Part shown: positions 45,501 to 54,790 of the stretch, in pieces
Layout: every line of letters starts with the position of its first letter
How positions within the stretch are numbered: the stretch's first letter is position 1
NCBI RefSeq assembly: GCF_963662255.1
Contig: NC_085071.1
Span: forward strand, 1,339,201-1,403,200
Length of the DNA: 64,000 nucleotides
Direction of reading: 5' to 3'
Origin: Cinclus cinclus
Lineage: Eukaryota; Chordata; Aves; Passeriformes; Cinclidae
The notes under the pieces: model-generated
The model's input: only the letters and a program-made list of their open reading frames with translations
Told to the model about the DNA's origin: nothing
The model's database searches: none
Made by a program: the position numbers and the translations under genes

Positions 45501-48500
45501 TCCCAACTATCAATTCCCCAAAATTGCCTCCAATTCCAAACCTTGAACATTTCAAACAGCAGTGGGGGAATAAAACTGAGCACTAAACCAGCCTGGTGGG
45601 TTCAGACAAGTGCACAGCAAGCAGGAAAATCTGGAATCAAAATATTTCTTTTCTTTCCCACTTGGTGAAGGTGACAGTGCCTTGTTTTCACAGCTTTAAC
45701 ATCTTTTGTTATTTCCCCTGTGCTGTTCCAGGCTCTGGACACAGGGATTGGGCTGTGGGCGAGGAGGAGCAAGGGCAGCTCGACCTTTGTGTTAAATCAC
45801 CAAATCCGCACAGTTTATAGGGAGCTGGATCCTGGGGGTGCTGGGGGAGGGAATGCGGGCAGGGACTCCTTATGACTCCCTGCATCTCTCCCAAAAACTG
45901 CAGGAACACCTGAACAAGGGGATATTTTGTCACTTTTTCTACAGCAGAGAGGACAGAGCTGTGATCTTCCCTGGATGATGCTGCTCATCCAGAGCCCAGC
46001 TGAGCTGGGCTCATTCTGACCTGAACCACTGAAAAAAACTGATTTTATGAAGACTTGAAACTGTTTCTCATTTATATTCCCTGCTCCTGTTTGTTTGTGT
46101 GGTTTTACAAGATCACTGCTTGGCCAAGGAAGGAGGAGGACAGGGCAAGGTGCTGATCACCCCCCCAGTGTCTCTCCAGCTAATTAGACAGGTGTTAATT
46201 ACCAGCTCAGGGCTTGGACCTGCTAAATGTGCTCATGGAGATGAAGGAAGGGTAAACCCCAACTGGCTCCGCATGGGAGTTCTGTCAGAGGGGAGGAAGG
46301 GGGATTTGGGTGAGATTTGGGATTTGGTAGGTTCAGGAGGCAGGAAACTGTTGTTCCCACATTCCCTTGTGATGGCCAGCACGGAGCTCCCAGTGCGGGA
46401 ACGTTTTCCATCCTCACAGCTCCTGCCATTGCAGGATCAATGCCTGGGCAGCATTTAGCAAAGTGCTGGGATGGTTCCTGCTCTGGAAGCCAAATTCCTG
46501 ATGGAACTGGTCATGGAGACAAAGGCTCTGTGGAAATGAGGCTGAGTGGACACCGAGAGGAACAAGCTCAGTCTGTGTTCCGAAGATTTGTCCATAACCA
46601 GACCAGGACAGAGCCAGGGATGAGCCAATAAAACCCCTGGACAGGAAAACTGGAAATATTCCCTGCACAAGCATTCATTGTTCAGCTCCACATTTGTCAG
46701 GAATGGGGAATATTCCATCAGCCCCAGTTATTCCAGTGGTTATTCCGGGATTCTCGATCCTGCTGGAGCTGCACATCTGGACAGGGTTTGCCTGTGGGAG
46801 GCTTTGTCCCTGTGGAACAGCTCCTGGAAAATCCAGCTGCTGGTTTTGCTGCAGGAATAACAATTCTGTAATGGTGCTGTTTGAAGGAGAAGAATGTTCC
46901 CGATCCCTGGGCCTGACAGTGGATTTATCACCTCTCCACAGGCCCCTCTGGGACCACATCCACGTGCACAATTATCCCACCCCAAATGTGCTTCCCCTCC
47001 CTTGCTCCCAGCTCACCTGGGGCTCCTTGTCCGTGTAAAGCATCCGCGGTGCTGACAAGCGGCTCCTGTCACTCGATGAGGTGGAAAACAGCCCCTGCCA
47101 GCAGCCAGGGAATCATCAGAGGGATGAAAAATGAGCCTGGAGAGCAGGGCCCGGCCAGGACTGTGCTAATTACTGTGCTAATCACAGCCAGGGACACGTC
47201 GAGATGAATTCCTGGTGGGAAAGGGGCGATGCTCTGGAGCATTCCTCACTGCAGGGAGGGGTGAGATCACCTCTGGCTGCTCTCCTGAAGCAGCTGAGTG
47301 AATAAACAGGCAGGAGGAATCGTCTGCCAAGCTTCAATCATCGCCTTTCACCGTGTCAGGATCTAAAACACCTGAGAGGGGGAAACTGGGAGGAAAATCC
47401 CCCTTTGGAACCGTCCTGTGTCTTTCCTGCTGCTGTTTCAAGGCTCAGAATTCTTGTGTGGCCCCAAACCCTTCCCTGAACAGGGGGAGATGGGTGATGA
47501 GGGCAGCTCTGCTCTTTCAGTTCCTGGCCAGGTTATAAATAACTATTTATGAGTCTGAGGCACTTCTGACAAAGGTTTCTGAGTAGAAAGGAGAGAAAGA
47601 GTCAGAGAGACAATAGCACATAAAAATGTGAAAAGTCCCTTTCTGCCCTGGCTAAATCAGCGCTTGGCCTTGGCATGCTGCAATGAGGTTTTGCTTTGAT
47701 AGTGACCTAAATTTAACTTTTCTAAAGGTTCAAGGGGTGCAGAAACCTCAGACCTGAACTGATTCCTCTCAATTTAAACCCAGAGTGCTCTGTGGCTTCC
47801 CATCTGGTTCTTGATGGTTTTTTCATCCTGGGAGGGGAGAACCAAACCTGGAATTCTGGGGGTGCTTTGGGTGAGGGGAGGATTCCTCAGGGCTGACCAA
47901 GGAGCCAGACCCTCGATCACTGTCACTTTTTCCAAGGGAGGTTGGCATTCACTGCGCCTCCAGGGAGACTTCCAGGTTCTGCCTGGCTCCCTCCACCTCG
48001 AGGGAAAATGGAATCATTAATTCCTTTCAGAGGTTTATTGTGAGGATGAGAACAAGAGACAGGAATTGTTTTCCATGGCAATATTGTGTGGAATCACCCC
48101 TCACCGAGGGGTGAAGGGCTGAGTGTACATCCAATAACAAATATCCTAAAAACACTGAATTTGACCTCATTAAGGATTTTCTGGGGAGTGACGACAGCGA
48201 AACAGGAGAAGAGAGAGGGAAATGGCATCGAGGAGAGCTGGGGCAGGTTTCCCTTTAGCTCCAGGGAATCAGACCTTCCCCCGGAGGTGCTTCCTACAGC
48301 TGGGAATGTTCACCTGGAAACGCCTCCCAGCTCTGGACATCCTGCAAGAACAGGACCATCCCTTTCTCTTCTCCCCCCTCCCCGGGATGCAGGACTGTGG
48401 CTCTGGGAGCAGTACGAGGCTCTGATGGAATGAGAAGCTCAACTTCCACAAAAAGAAAAACCTACTAAAAAACCCAGCCTCTCCTCATTACATGCTCGAG

Positions 48501-48614
48501 CAGCTCCGGGAACAAGGCAAAAACTCCTCATGAAAATCCTGGCAAGAGGCAGAAGGGCAAGATTGCTGCTTCCAGCGCCTGGCTCCTCATCAGCCGCGGA
48601 ATTAACACCGAGCT
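42563..48614. other. 6 kb of unique sequence
   Basis: No gene, CR1 or array recognised; this is the longest repeat-free stretch. AT-rich patches at 42840-43040, 45040-45280 and 47540-47730 ('aataactatttatgagtc', 'gctttgatagtgacctaaat') might be conserved noncoding DNA. A C11 run lies at 45478-45488. Open frames up to 123 codons occur on both strands with no domain. Isolated splice-like sites exist but define no exon. Confidence 0.5.
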
Positions 48615-49766
48615 CTAACTCGGGATGAATCCCGAACACTAACTCGGGGTGAATCCCGAACGCTGACTCGGGGTAAATTCCGAAAGCTAACTCGGGGTGA
48701 ATCCCGAACGCTAACTCGGGGTGAATCCCGAACGCTGACTCGGGGTGAATCCCGAACGCTGACTCGGGGTGAATCCCGAACACTGACTTGGGGTAAATTC
48801 CGAACGCTGACTCGGGGTGAATTCCGAACACTGACTCGGGGTGAATCCCGAACACTGACTCGGGGTGAATTCCGAACGCTGACTCGGGGTGAATCCCGAA
48901 CACTGACTCGGGGTGAATTCCGAACGCTGACTCGGGGTGAATTCCGAACGCTGACTCGGGGTGAATCCCGAACGCTGACTCGGGGTGAATTCCGAACGCT
49001 AACTCGGGGTGAATCCCGAACGCTAACTCGGGGTGAATTCCGAGCTCTAACTCGGGGTGAATCCCGAACACTGACTCGGGGTGAATTCCGAACGCTGACT
49101 CGGGGTGAATCCCGAACGCTGACTCGGGGTAAATTCCGAACGCTAACTCGGGGTAAATTCCGAACGCTGACTCGGGGTGAATTCCGAGCTCTAACTCGGG
49201 GTGAATTCCGAACGCTGACTCGGGGTAAATTCCGAACGCTGACTCGGGGTGAATCCCGAACGCTAACTCGGGGTAAATTCCGAACGCTAACTCGGGGTGA
49301 ATTCCGAACGCTGACTCGGGGTGAATCCCGAACGCTGACTCGGGGTAAATTCCGAACGCTGACTCGGGGTGAATCCCGAACGCTGACTCGGGGTAAATTC
49401 CGAACGCTAACTCGGGGTAAATTCCGAACGCTGACTCGGGGTGAATTCCGAACGCTGACTCGGGGTGAATCCCGAACGCTAACTCGGGGTGAATTCCGAA
49501 CGCTGACTCGGGGTGAATCCCGAACGCTGACTCGGGGTGAATCCCGAACGCTGACTCGGGGTAAATCCCGAACGCTGACTCGGGGTGAATCCCGAACGCT
49601 AACTCGGGGTAAATCCCGAACGCTGACTCGGGGTGAATCCCGAACGCTGACTCGGGGTGAATCCCGAACGCTAACTCGGGGTGAATTCCGAACGCTGACT
49701 CGGGGTGAATCCCGAACGCTGACTCGGGGTGAATTCCGAGTGCTAATTCAGGGTGAATCCCGAGCA
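48615..49766. repeat. 24-bp minisatellite, exactly 48 units, CpG-rich
   Basis: Every one of 48 consecutive units is exactly 24 bp, built around CTCGGGGTGAATCCCGA, and no indel was found. Hand typing of the units gives three main variable sites: CTGACT versus CTAACT (16 of 48), GGTGAAT versus GGTAAAT (11 of 48) and AATCCC versus AATTCC (23 of 48). The usual unit carries three CpGs, over 130 in total. A minus frame (48439-49851, 470 codons, repeat Gly-Ile-His-Pro-Glu-Ser-Ala-Phe) is open, but so are one plus frame and a second minus frame. Confidence 0.98.
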
Positions 49767-49866
49767 TGGAGCGGGGAGGGGAGGGACGCGTCCCCTGTTT
49801 GAGGTGGGGAGGGGGCTGGAGCAGGGCTGGGCTGGTACATGAGGGGTACATGAGTTTCCTTTACCC

Positions 49867-50330
49867 TGTCAGGTTTGTGTCCAAAAAGGAGACAGAGGAG
49901 TCCTGTCACTTTATTCAAGTAAAGGGAGGGGCCATGGGGCATTCCCCTGGGATCTCTCAGATTTTTGGAGGATGCAGCCTCCTTTTTATCCCAATTTCCC
50001 TCTCTCTTTCCCAAGGGGTTAAGGTACTTGAGAGGCACACACTTCCCAGAACACCTGATACCTGAGATTCCCCTCTAATGTATAACCCTCCCTTTCAATT
50101 TTTAATTCTTATAGAATTCATGGTTTTCCCCATTGTTTTTTTCATCTTTTAATATCCAATTTCATTTATCAGCAAACCTCCCGTTTGTTTGTAAAGGCAA
50201 ATACCTTTTTCCATTCATCCATCAGTGGAATCCATCCATTGTTTCTTTTATCTCTCAGCGCTGGTTTTATCTACCAGCAGATCCACAGCTTGTTTGTAAA
50301 GACAAATCCAACATTCCTCTCACACCCGTG
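49867..50330 (-). mobile_element. LTR-like block, probable solo endogenous retrovirus LTR
   Basis: On the minus strand a TATA-like GGGATAAAAAGG (49981-49992) is followed about 70 bp downstream by AATAAA (49910-49915) and then a pyrimidine-rich stretch ending ..CCTGACA at 49867, the order of U3, R and U5 in a retroviral LTR. In the putative U3 a ~107-bp spaced duplication of 'gtttgtttgtaaag' (50180-50300) resembles enhancer duplication. No viral gene or primer-binding site adjoins it. The U3 start is uncertain. Confidence 0.45.
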
Positions 50331-50794
50331 CCCACAAAACTCCAGATCCCTTCCCCAGGTGGGGAAGGAAGACAAAACTCAGCGGGAATTGCCTGCAGAC
50401 ACCTTGGCTAAAGGCCGAGCAGGAGCCTGCGGGGTATTTCCAATGAAGGGAGCAGAGATGTCGCAGCCCCTCAGGGCTGGAGTGAGAGGGGCAGAACAGG
50501 GGACAGGGATCCCCTCCCGTGCCCAGGACTGTCCTCAGGGCAGGCCAGGGATTGCAGGAAGGTTTTGGGTTCACAGGGTGGGATGGGTTCGGTGTGGGGT
50601 GGCCCTGAGGCTCTGCAGGGTTTGGATCCGAGCCGTGGAACGAAGGGGACGGTTCCAGCAGTTCGGGGCAGTTTCCACTTTTGCCAGCTCATTTTGTTCC
50701 TTTTCTCTTCTTTTACTTTTTTGCAAACATTTCAGCCAGTTCTAAAATCAGATCAGGTGACAAAGTGTAAAAACCTTGAGGTGAGTTGATGTCA
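50331..50794. other. Unique sequence, no gene recognised
   Basis: No feature recognised; a 186-codon plus frame (50185-50745) crosses it from the LTR-like block and has no domain. Confidence 0.55.
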
Positions 50795-50995
50795 GACTGT
50801 TCCAGGCTGCTCCAAGCTCCGTCCACCCTGACCTTGGACATTTCCAGGGATGGGGCAGCCCTGGAATCACCCGTGCCAGGGCCTCCCCACCCTCACAGGG
50901 AACAATTTTCCCCCAATAGCCCATCTAAATCCACTCCTTGTCAGTTAAGAACAATCCCCCTGATCCTCTCATTCCATCCCTTGTAAACAGATCAA
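50795..50995 (-). mobile_element. CR1 LINE 3' fragment
   Basis: In minus orientation: 'ttccaggctgctccaagctc', 'caccctgaccttggacattt', 'ccagggatggggcagccctg', 'caatagcccatctaaatcc' and 'cccttgtaaacag'. The terminal ATTCTGTG end is missing at the left, and the 5' part fades out near 50995. Moderately diverged. Confidence 0.75.
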
Positions 50996-51264
50996 TTTTT
51001 AGCAGTTTCTGATAAAAATATGGCACATCTGGAAGTTGTTGGTCAAACATCTGTCAGGTGTCCATTTTTTGCCCCAAATCAGAGCTGCACAAAGCTCAGA
51101 GCTCTCTCCAAGCCTGAGGCACCACGGTGTAAATAAACACTTGTGCTTTGCTCCCACCCCACCCCTTCCACAAAATCTCCCAAACCTCCCCAGAGCCCCC
51201 AAAATCCTTGCAAAATCACTGTTCTACAAGTAGAGTCACAAACCCCCAAATTTATACCTTTATA

Positions 51265-51424
51265 CATCTCCCATTTTTCCCTTCTCTTCCCCCCTTTGTC
51301 CCTCTTTCCCCCATTTCTCACTTTTTCCTTCATTTTTCCTCTGCCCCCCCACCCCCCCCATTTTTCTCTTCCCTTCCCTCCTCCTCATTTTCCTCCTTTT
51401 TCTCCCTGTTTTCCTGCTTCAGTT
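51265..51424. repeat. 160-bp polypyrimidine tract
   Basis: Almost every base on the plus strand is C or T, with C7 and C8 runs separated by one A at 51344-51359. It ends 'ttttcctgcttcagttcag', which looks like an oversized splice-acceptor tract. The reverse strand has G-runs that could form a quadruplex. No exon with recognisable coding content follows. Confidence 0.8.
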
Positions 51425-51685
51425 CAGTCTAGCAGGAAACTCCCAGTGGGTGCAAGCAGGAAATGCTGAGTGATTTTGGAGACAGGAACAAGTAAAAAAG
51501 GGAACGCAGTTGTTCCCCCAGCTCAGCTCCCCCCTCTGGGCTGTCCTGTGTGGCCCAGATCTTGTGTCCTCGTGCCACCTCAGCTGCCAGGTGACAAAGC
51601 CTCCAGACTGAGTCAAGCTCTTATTGCTTCTCCAATATAGATTTATTTTTTTTTTTTGCCTAGGATTTGAATGTTTTATTTACCT

Positions 51686-51780
51686 TTTTTTGTTGTTGTT
51701 TTGTGTTTGTTCTTTTTTTTTCGGGGGAGAGGTGGTGTTGGGTTTTTTTTGGTTGGTTGGTTGGTTGGGTTTTTTTTGGT
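51686..51780. repeat. T-rich / (GGTT)n low-complexity block
   Basis: T-runs of 8-9 bases frame (GGTT)4-5 at 51751-51769. The reverse complement resembles the A-rich (CCAA)n block at 63377-63452. Confidence 0.85.
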
Positions 51781-52554
51781 GGAGCTGCAGCAGATCCCAG
51801 AGAATGTGGAGCAGTTGTGAACGTCTGGGGGTTCCAGCAGCCCTGGTGGGCTGTGTCCCTCTGAAGGAATCCCAAACTGCTCCATCTGGGTTGAAATGTC
51901 AGCCTCACAGAGGGGGGAGGCCTGGCACGATTTGTGTTTAACAATATTGCAAGTGTGTTAGATTGGCAATTACCCTGTTCTGGGTTTGAATTCTAATTTC
52001 ACTTTTTTTTTTTTATTCCCTCTTTCTGTGCCATCTGCTGGATGCAATATTCATGTACTGTTAAATCAAACACTCCATTAACAGCAGCAGAGATAAATAT
52101 TGAATTAATGGATTATTCAGGTTAATGGGAGATTCATGGGAGGATGCTGGAGAGTGCTGGGTGTGAACTCTGCCAGCAGCTGAATCACTGCCCCTGGCTG
52201 GGCTCTGCCTGCAGATACCATAAAAACTGCCCAAAATGCTGAGATTTAGCTGGGAGAGACTTAAATATTCACTGGGAACACACTGGAGGTTGTTGGTGTG
52301 AGCAGATGAGGCCAGGACAAGCCCTGAGCACTGAATATTTCAGGCTCTCCCATCCTTCTGAGGAGGAGCAGAATCCACCTGCTGTGTTCCTGTTGTGGAA
52401 TAAATTCCCATTTTCCAGCCCCAAATCCACCAGCTACTCCAGCCCTGGGCCCTGCCCAGGGCTGAGCAGGGCAGGGATACAGGGCAGGGACTGTCCCCTG
52501 CTGCTGGGACAAACCCTGGGCAGGCAGAGCCTGCCCCAAAGAAGTGGGAAAGAC

Positions 52555-52910
52555 AAAAATCCTGGAATGGTTGGGATGGAAGGAGATTTAAACTCATCCA
52601 GTGCCACCCCAGGGACACCTCCCACTGTCCCAGGCTGTCCCCAATGTCCAACCTGGCCTTGGGCACCGCCAGGGATCCAGGGGCAGCCACAGCTGCTCTG
52701 GGAATTCCATCCCAGCCCTGCCCACCCTGCCAGGGAACAATTCCTTCCCAAGATCCCACCCAGCCCTGCCCTGTGGCAGTGGAAGCCATTCCCTGTGTCC
52801 TGTCCCTCCATGCCTTGTCCCCAGTCCCTCTCCAGCTCTCCTGGAGCCCCTTCAGGCCCTGCCAGGGGCTCTGAGCTCTCCCTGGAGCCTTCTCCTCTCC
52901 AGGTGAGCAC
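52555..52910 (-). mobile_element. CR1 LINE 3' end, longest young-looking copy
   Basis: The most complete copy of the subfamily seen at 4.4, 7.4 and 38.8 kb. Its 3' end lies at the left ('tggttgggatggaaggagat') and it extends further 5' than the others through 'ccagtccctctccagctctc', 'ctggagccccttcagg' and 'ctctccctggagccttctcc'. It differs from the 4.4-kb copy by two substitutions in about 200 bp. Confidence 0.92.
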
Positions 52911-53379
52911 CCCCAGCTCTCCCAGTCTTACCCAGGTCATGTTTATGAACTGTCCCCACCCCTCTGTCCCTAATTCTGTGTTTTGACAACACTCTCCGTC
53001 ACTCCCCTTATTTTTATGCCTCACTTCATGAATATTCTGAGCAGGAAACTCATCCTGAAATTGTTTCCTTTTTGTCTTCTCTTCTAGGAAACGTTTGTGT
53101 GCAAAGTCTCCCTAATTTATGTAAATATGGAGGCAGCAGAGTTTTCACTTCATTGTTACAAATGAAAAGTTCCCCAACATTTCCAATTAGCTGGAATGAA
53201 AAGCATCTCTAAAAAATCCCAAAGCCAGCGAGGCTGGAGCAAACGGAGCATTCCCATCATGACAAACAACGGAGGAGGCTCCAGGGGAAGGGAATGGGGC
53301 ATTTGTGCCAAGGGTTGGCTGAAAACTTGGGATCAAGGGCCAGGAAATTTCTGTTAGGGTTAAACCCAGCTCAGCATTG
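52911..53379. other. Unique sequence, no gene recognised
   Basis: No feature recognised between two CR1 elements. 53000-53180 is AT-rich. Confidence 0.55.
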
Positions 53380-53650
53380 CCCCTCTTAGAATCTTGGAAT
53401 GTGCTGAGCTGGAAGGAACCCACAGGGATGATCAATCCCAAATCCAAACCCTGCCCAGACCCCCCAACAATCCCCCTGTCCATCCCTGGAGCGCTGTCCA
53501 AACACTCCTGGAGCTCTGGCAGCCTCGGGGCCGGGACCATTCCCTGGGGAGCCTGGGCAGTGCCCAGCACCCTCTGGCTGAGGGAAGAACCTTTCCCTGC
53601 TCTCCAGCCTGAGCCTGCCCTGATTCATTTTCAAGGCCCCCTGGCTGTCT
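53380..53650 (-). mobile_element. CR1 LINE 3' end, chicken-like older lineage
   Basis: Minus-strand CR1 with its tail at the left: 'ttagaatcttggaatgtgct', 'gagctggaaggaacccacag', 'ggatgatcaatccca', 'ctgtccaaacactcctggag', 'ctggggagcctgggcagtgc' and 'ccctctggctgagggaagaa'. The order and wording fit the most common avian CR1 3' UTR. Sequence to its right decays gradually, so the 5' limit is approximate. Confidence 0.88.
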
Positions 53651-54494
53651 CGGATTCCAGGAACATCCTTTCCCATTCCCTGGCTGCAGACACCAGTGAG
53701 TACAGAGTGTTCAGACACCCAGAGCCAGCAGAACTCCTCCTGACAGGGATAATTTTATTGCCTTCACACCCCAGAGCTCGTCCCTCTCCTCCCCAGGGCC
53801 AGATAAGAGCTCAGTGTTGCTGTTTAAGAAAAAAAAAATCTCATTTTGGCACCGTTGCTGGCAGAAATATTGAGAGCTTCATTCCTTCCCCCCTCGCTCC
53901 CTCTCTCCCTCCTCTTGTAATCTTTGATAAAGAAAAAAGTGTTCTCCCAGAAAGGGATGCTAATTAACAATTAATTCTTTTATCTTCCAGCGCCGAGACT
54001 GGGAGACCTGAAGAAGATGTAGAATAAAATTAGTGGTAATTAGCTTTTTAGAGCATTAAATAAACAGCGACATGAACGATGGAGAATTAATGTTATGCAT
54101 TTATTTTTAACAATATTTATCCAGGCGGGTTTTGAACAAGGCCCCGTGGCATTGGCTCCCTCTAACACAGGCGAAGCAGCAGCGAGGAATAATCACATTT
54201 AGGCTGCGTTCAGACAGCACCATGCAAATCAGAGGAATAATGAAGAGGAGCCTCTTAATAGAGGTTTGGTGGCTCTGTGCTCAAATATCATATCAGGGCT
54301 TTGTATTCCTCTGGAGAACTCAGGAACTGCCACCCTCCATCATTCCCAGCCATAGGCACTGCCTCGGAATCGCAGCCCTGGGATGAGTTGGAGCTGCCAG
54401 AAAGGAGCTTGGAGGGGTGGCCTGGGGACATCCTGGGGACATCCTGGGAACCCAGCCAGGGAAGGACACAGAGCCCATCTCCAGTGGGACAGAG
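53651..54494. other. Unique sequence including a TAAT-rich block
   Basis: No gene recognised. 53935-54160 is listed separately. 54420-54440 has a 15-bp direct duplication ('ggggacatcctggggacatc'). Confidence 0.5.
53935..54160. promoter_or_regulatory. Candidate conserved noncoding element
   Basis: Dense homeodomain-type cores: 'gctaattaacaattaattc' at 53959-53977, 'gtggtaattagc' near 54033 and 'ggagaattaatgttatgc' near 54080, then an ATGCAT octamer-like site and 'ttaacaatatttatcc'. Flanking sequence keeps CpGs ('gcgccgagactg', 'aaacagcgacatgaacgatg'). This is the most regulatory-looking AT-rich block in the window, but untested. Confidence 0.3.
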
Positions 54495-54790
54495 ATCACA
54501 GGTTAGCAGAATATTCCAGGCTGGAAAAGGAACCACAGGGATCATGGAATCCTGGCACTGCAAGTGGGGTGGATTATCACAGAGTATCAGAATATCCCAT
54601 GATGGACCTACAGGGATCATGGAATCCAACTCCTGGCCCTGCACAGTGTGGTAGAGGTCACTGGATATTTGAATATTCCAGCCTGGAAAAGGACTCACAG
54701 GGATCATGAAATCCAACTCCTGGCCCTGCAGACACTCCAAAATCCCACCTGTCCCTGAGAGCATTGTCCAAGCATCTTTCCATGTTTTTG
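54495..54790 (-). mobile_element. Three tandem CR1 3' ends
   Basis: The CR1 tail phrase 'ggaatattccaggctggaaaaggaaccacagg'-type, given here only in part, occurs three times in the same orientation: about 54495-54580, 54581-54658 and 54659-54790. Each has 'cacagggatcat(g)gaatcc'; the second and third add 'aactcctggccctgca'. Only the third continues into the next CR1 part ('gagagcattgtccaagcatc'). Either three nested insertions or a tandem duplication of one 3' end explains it. Confidence 0.85.

Larger units (their letters stand above)
50996..52554. other. Unique sequence with low-complexity tracts
   Basis: No gene recognised. Includes the pyrimidine tract 51265-51424 and the T/G-rich block 51686-51780 (separate entries) and a T12 run at 52003-52014. 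52030-52270 is AT-rich. Confidence 0.5.

Noticed and set aside
48439..49851. 470-codon minus frame as a repeat protein gene
   Set aside because: The 24-bp unit is divisible by three and two other frames are open too; common variants change amino acids freely. Kept as a finding, not called a CDS.
53985..54035. Possible terminal exon: acceptor-like 'cttttatcttccag', a 12-codon frame ending in TAA and a following AATAAAA
   Set aside because: Too short to judge, with no recognisable protein or upstream exon; sits in a block better explained as AT-rich noncoding DNA.
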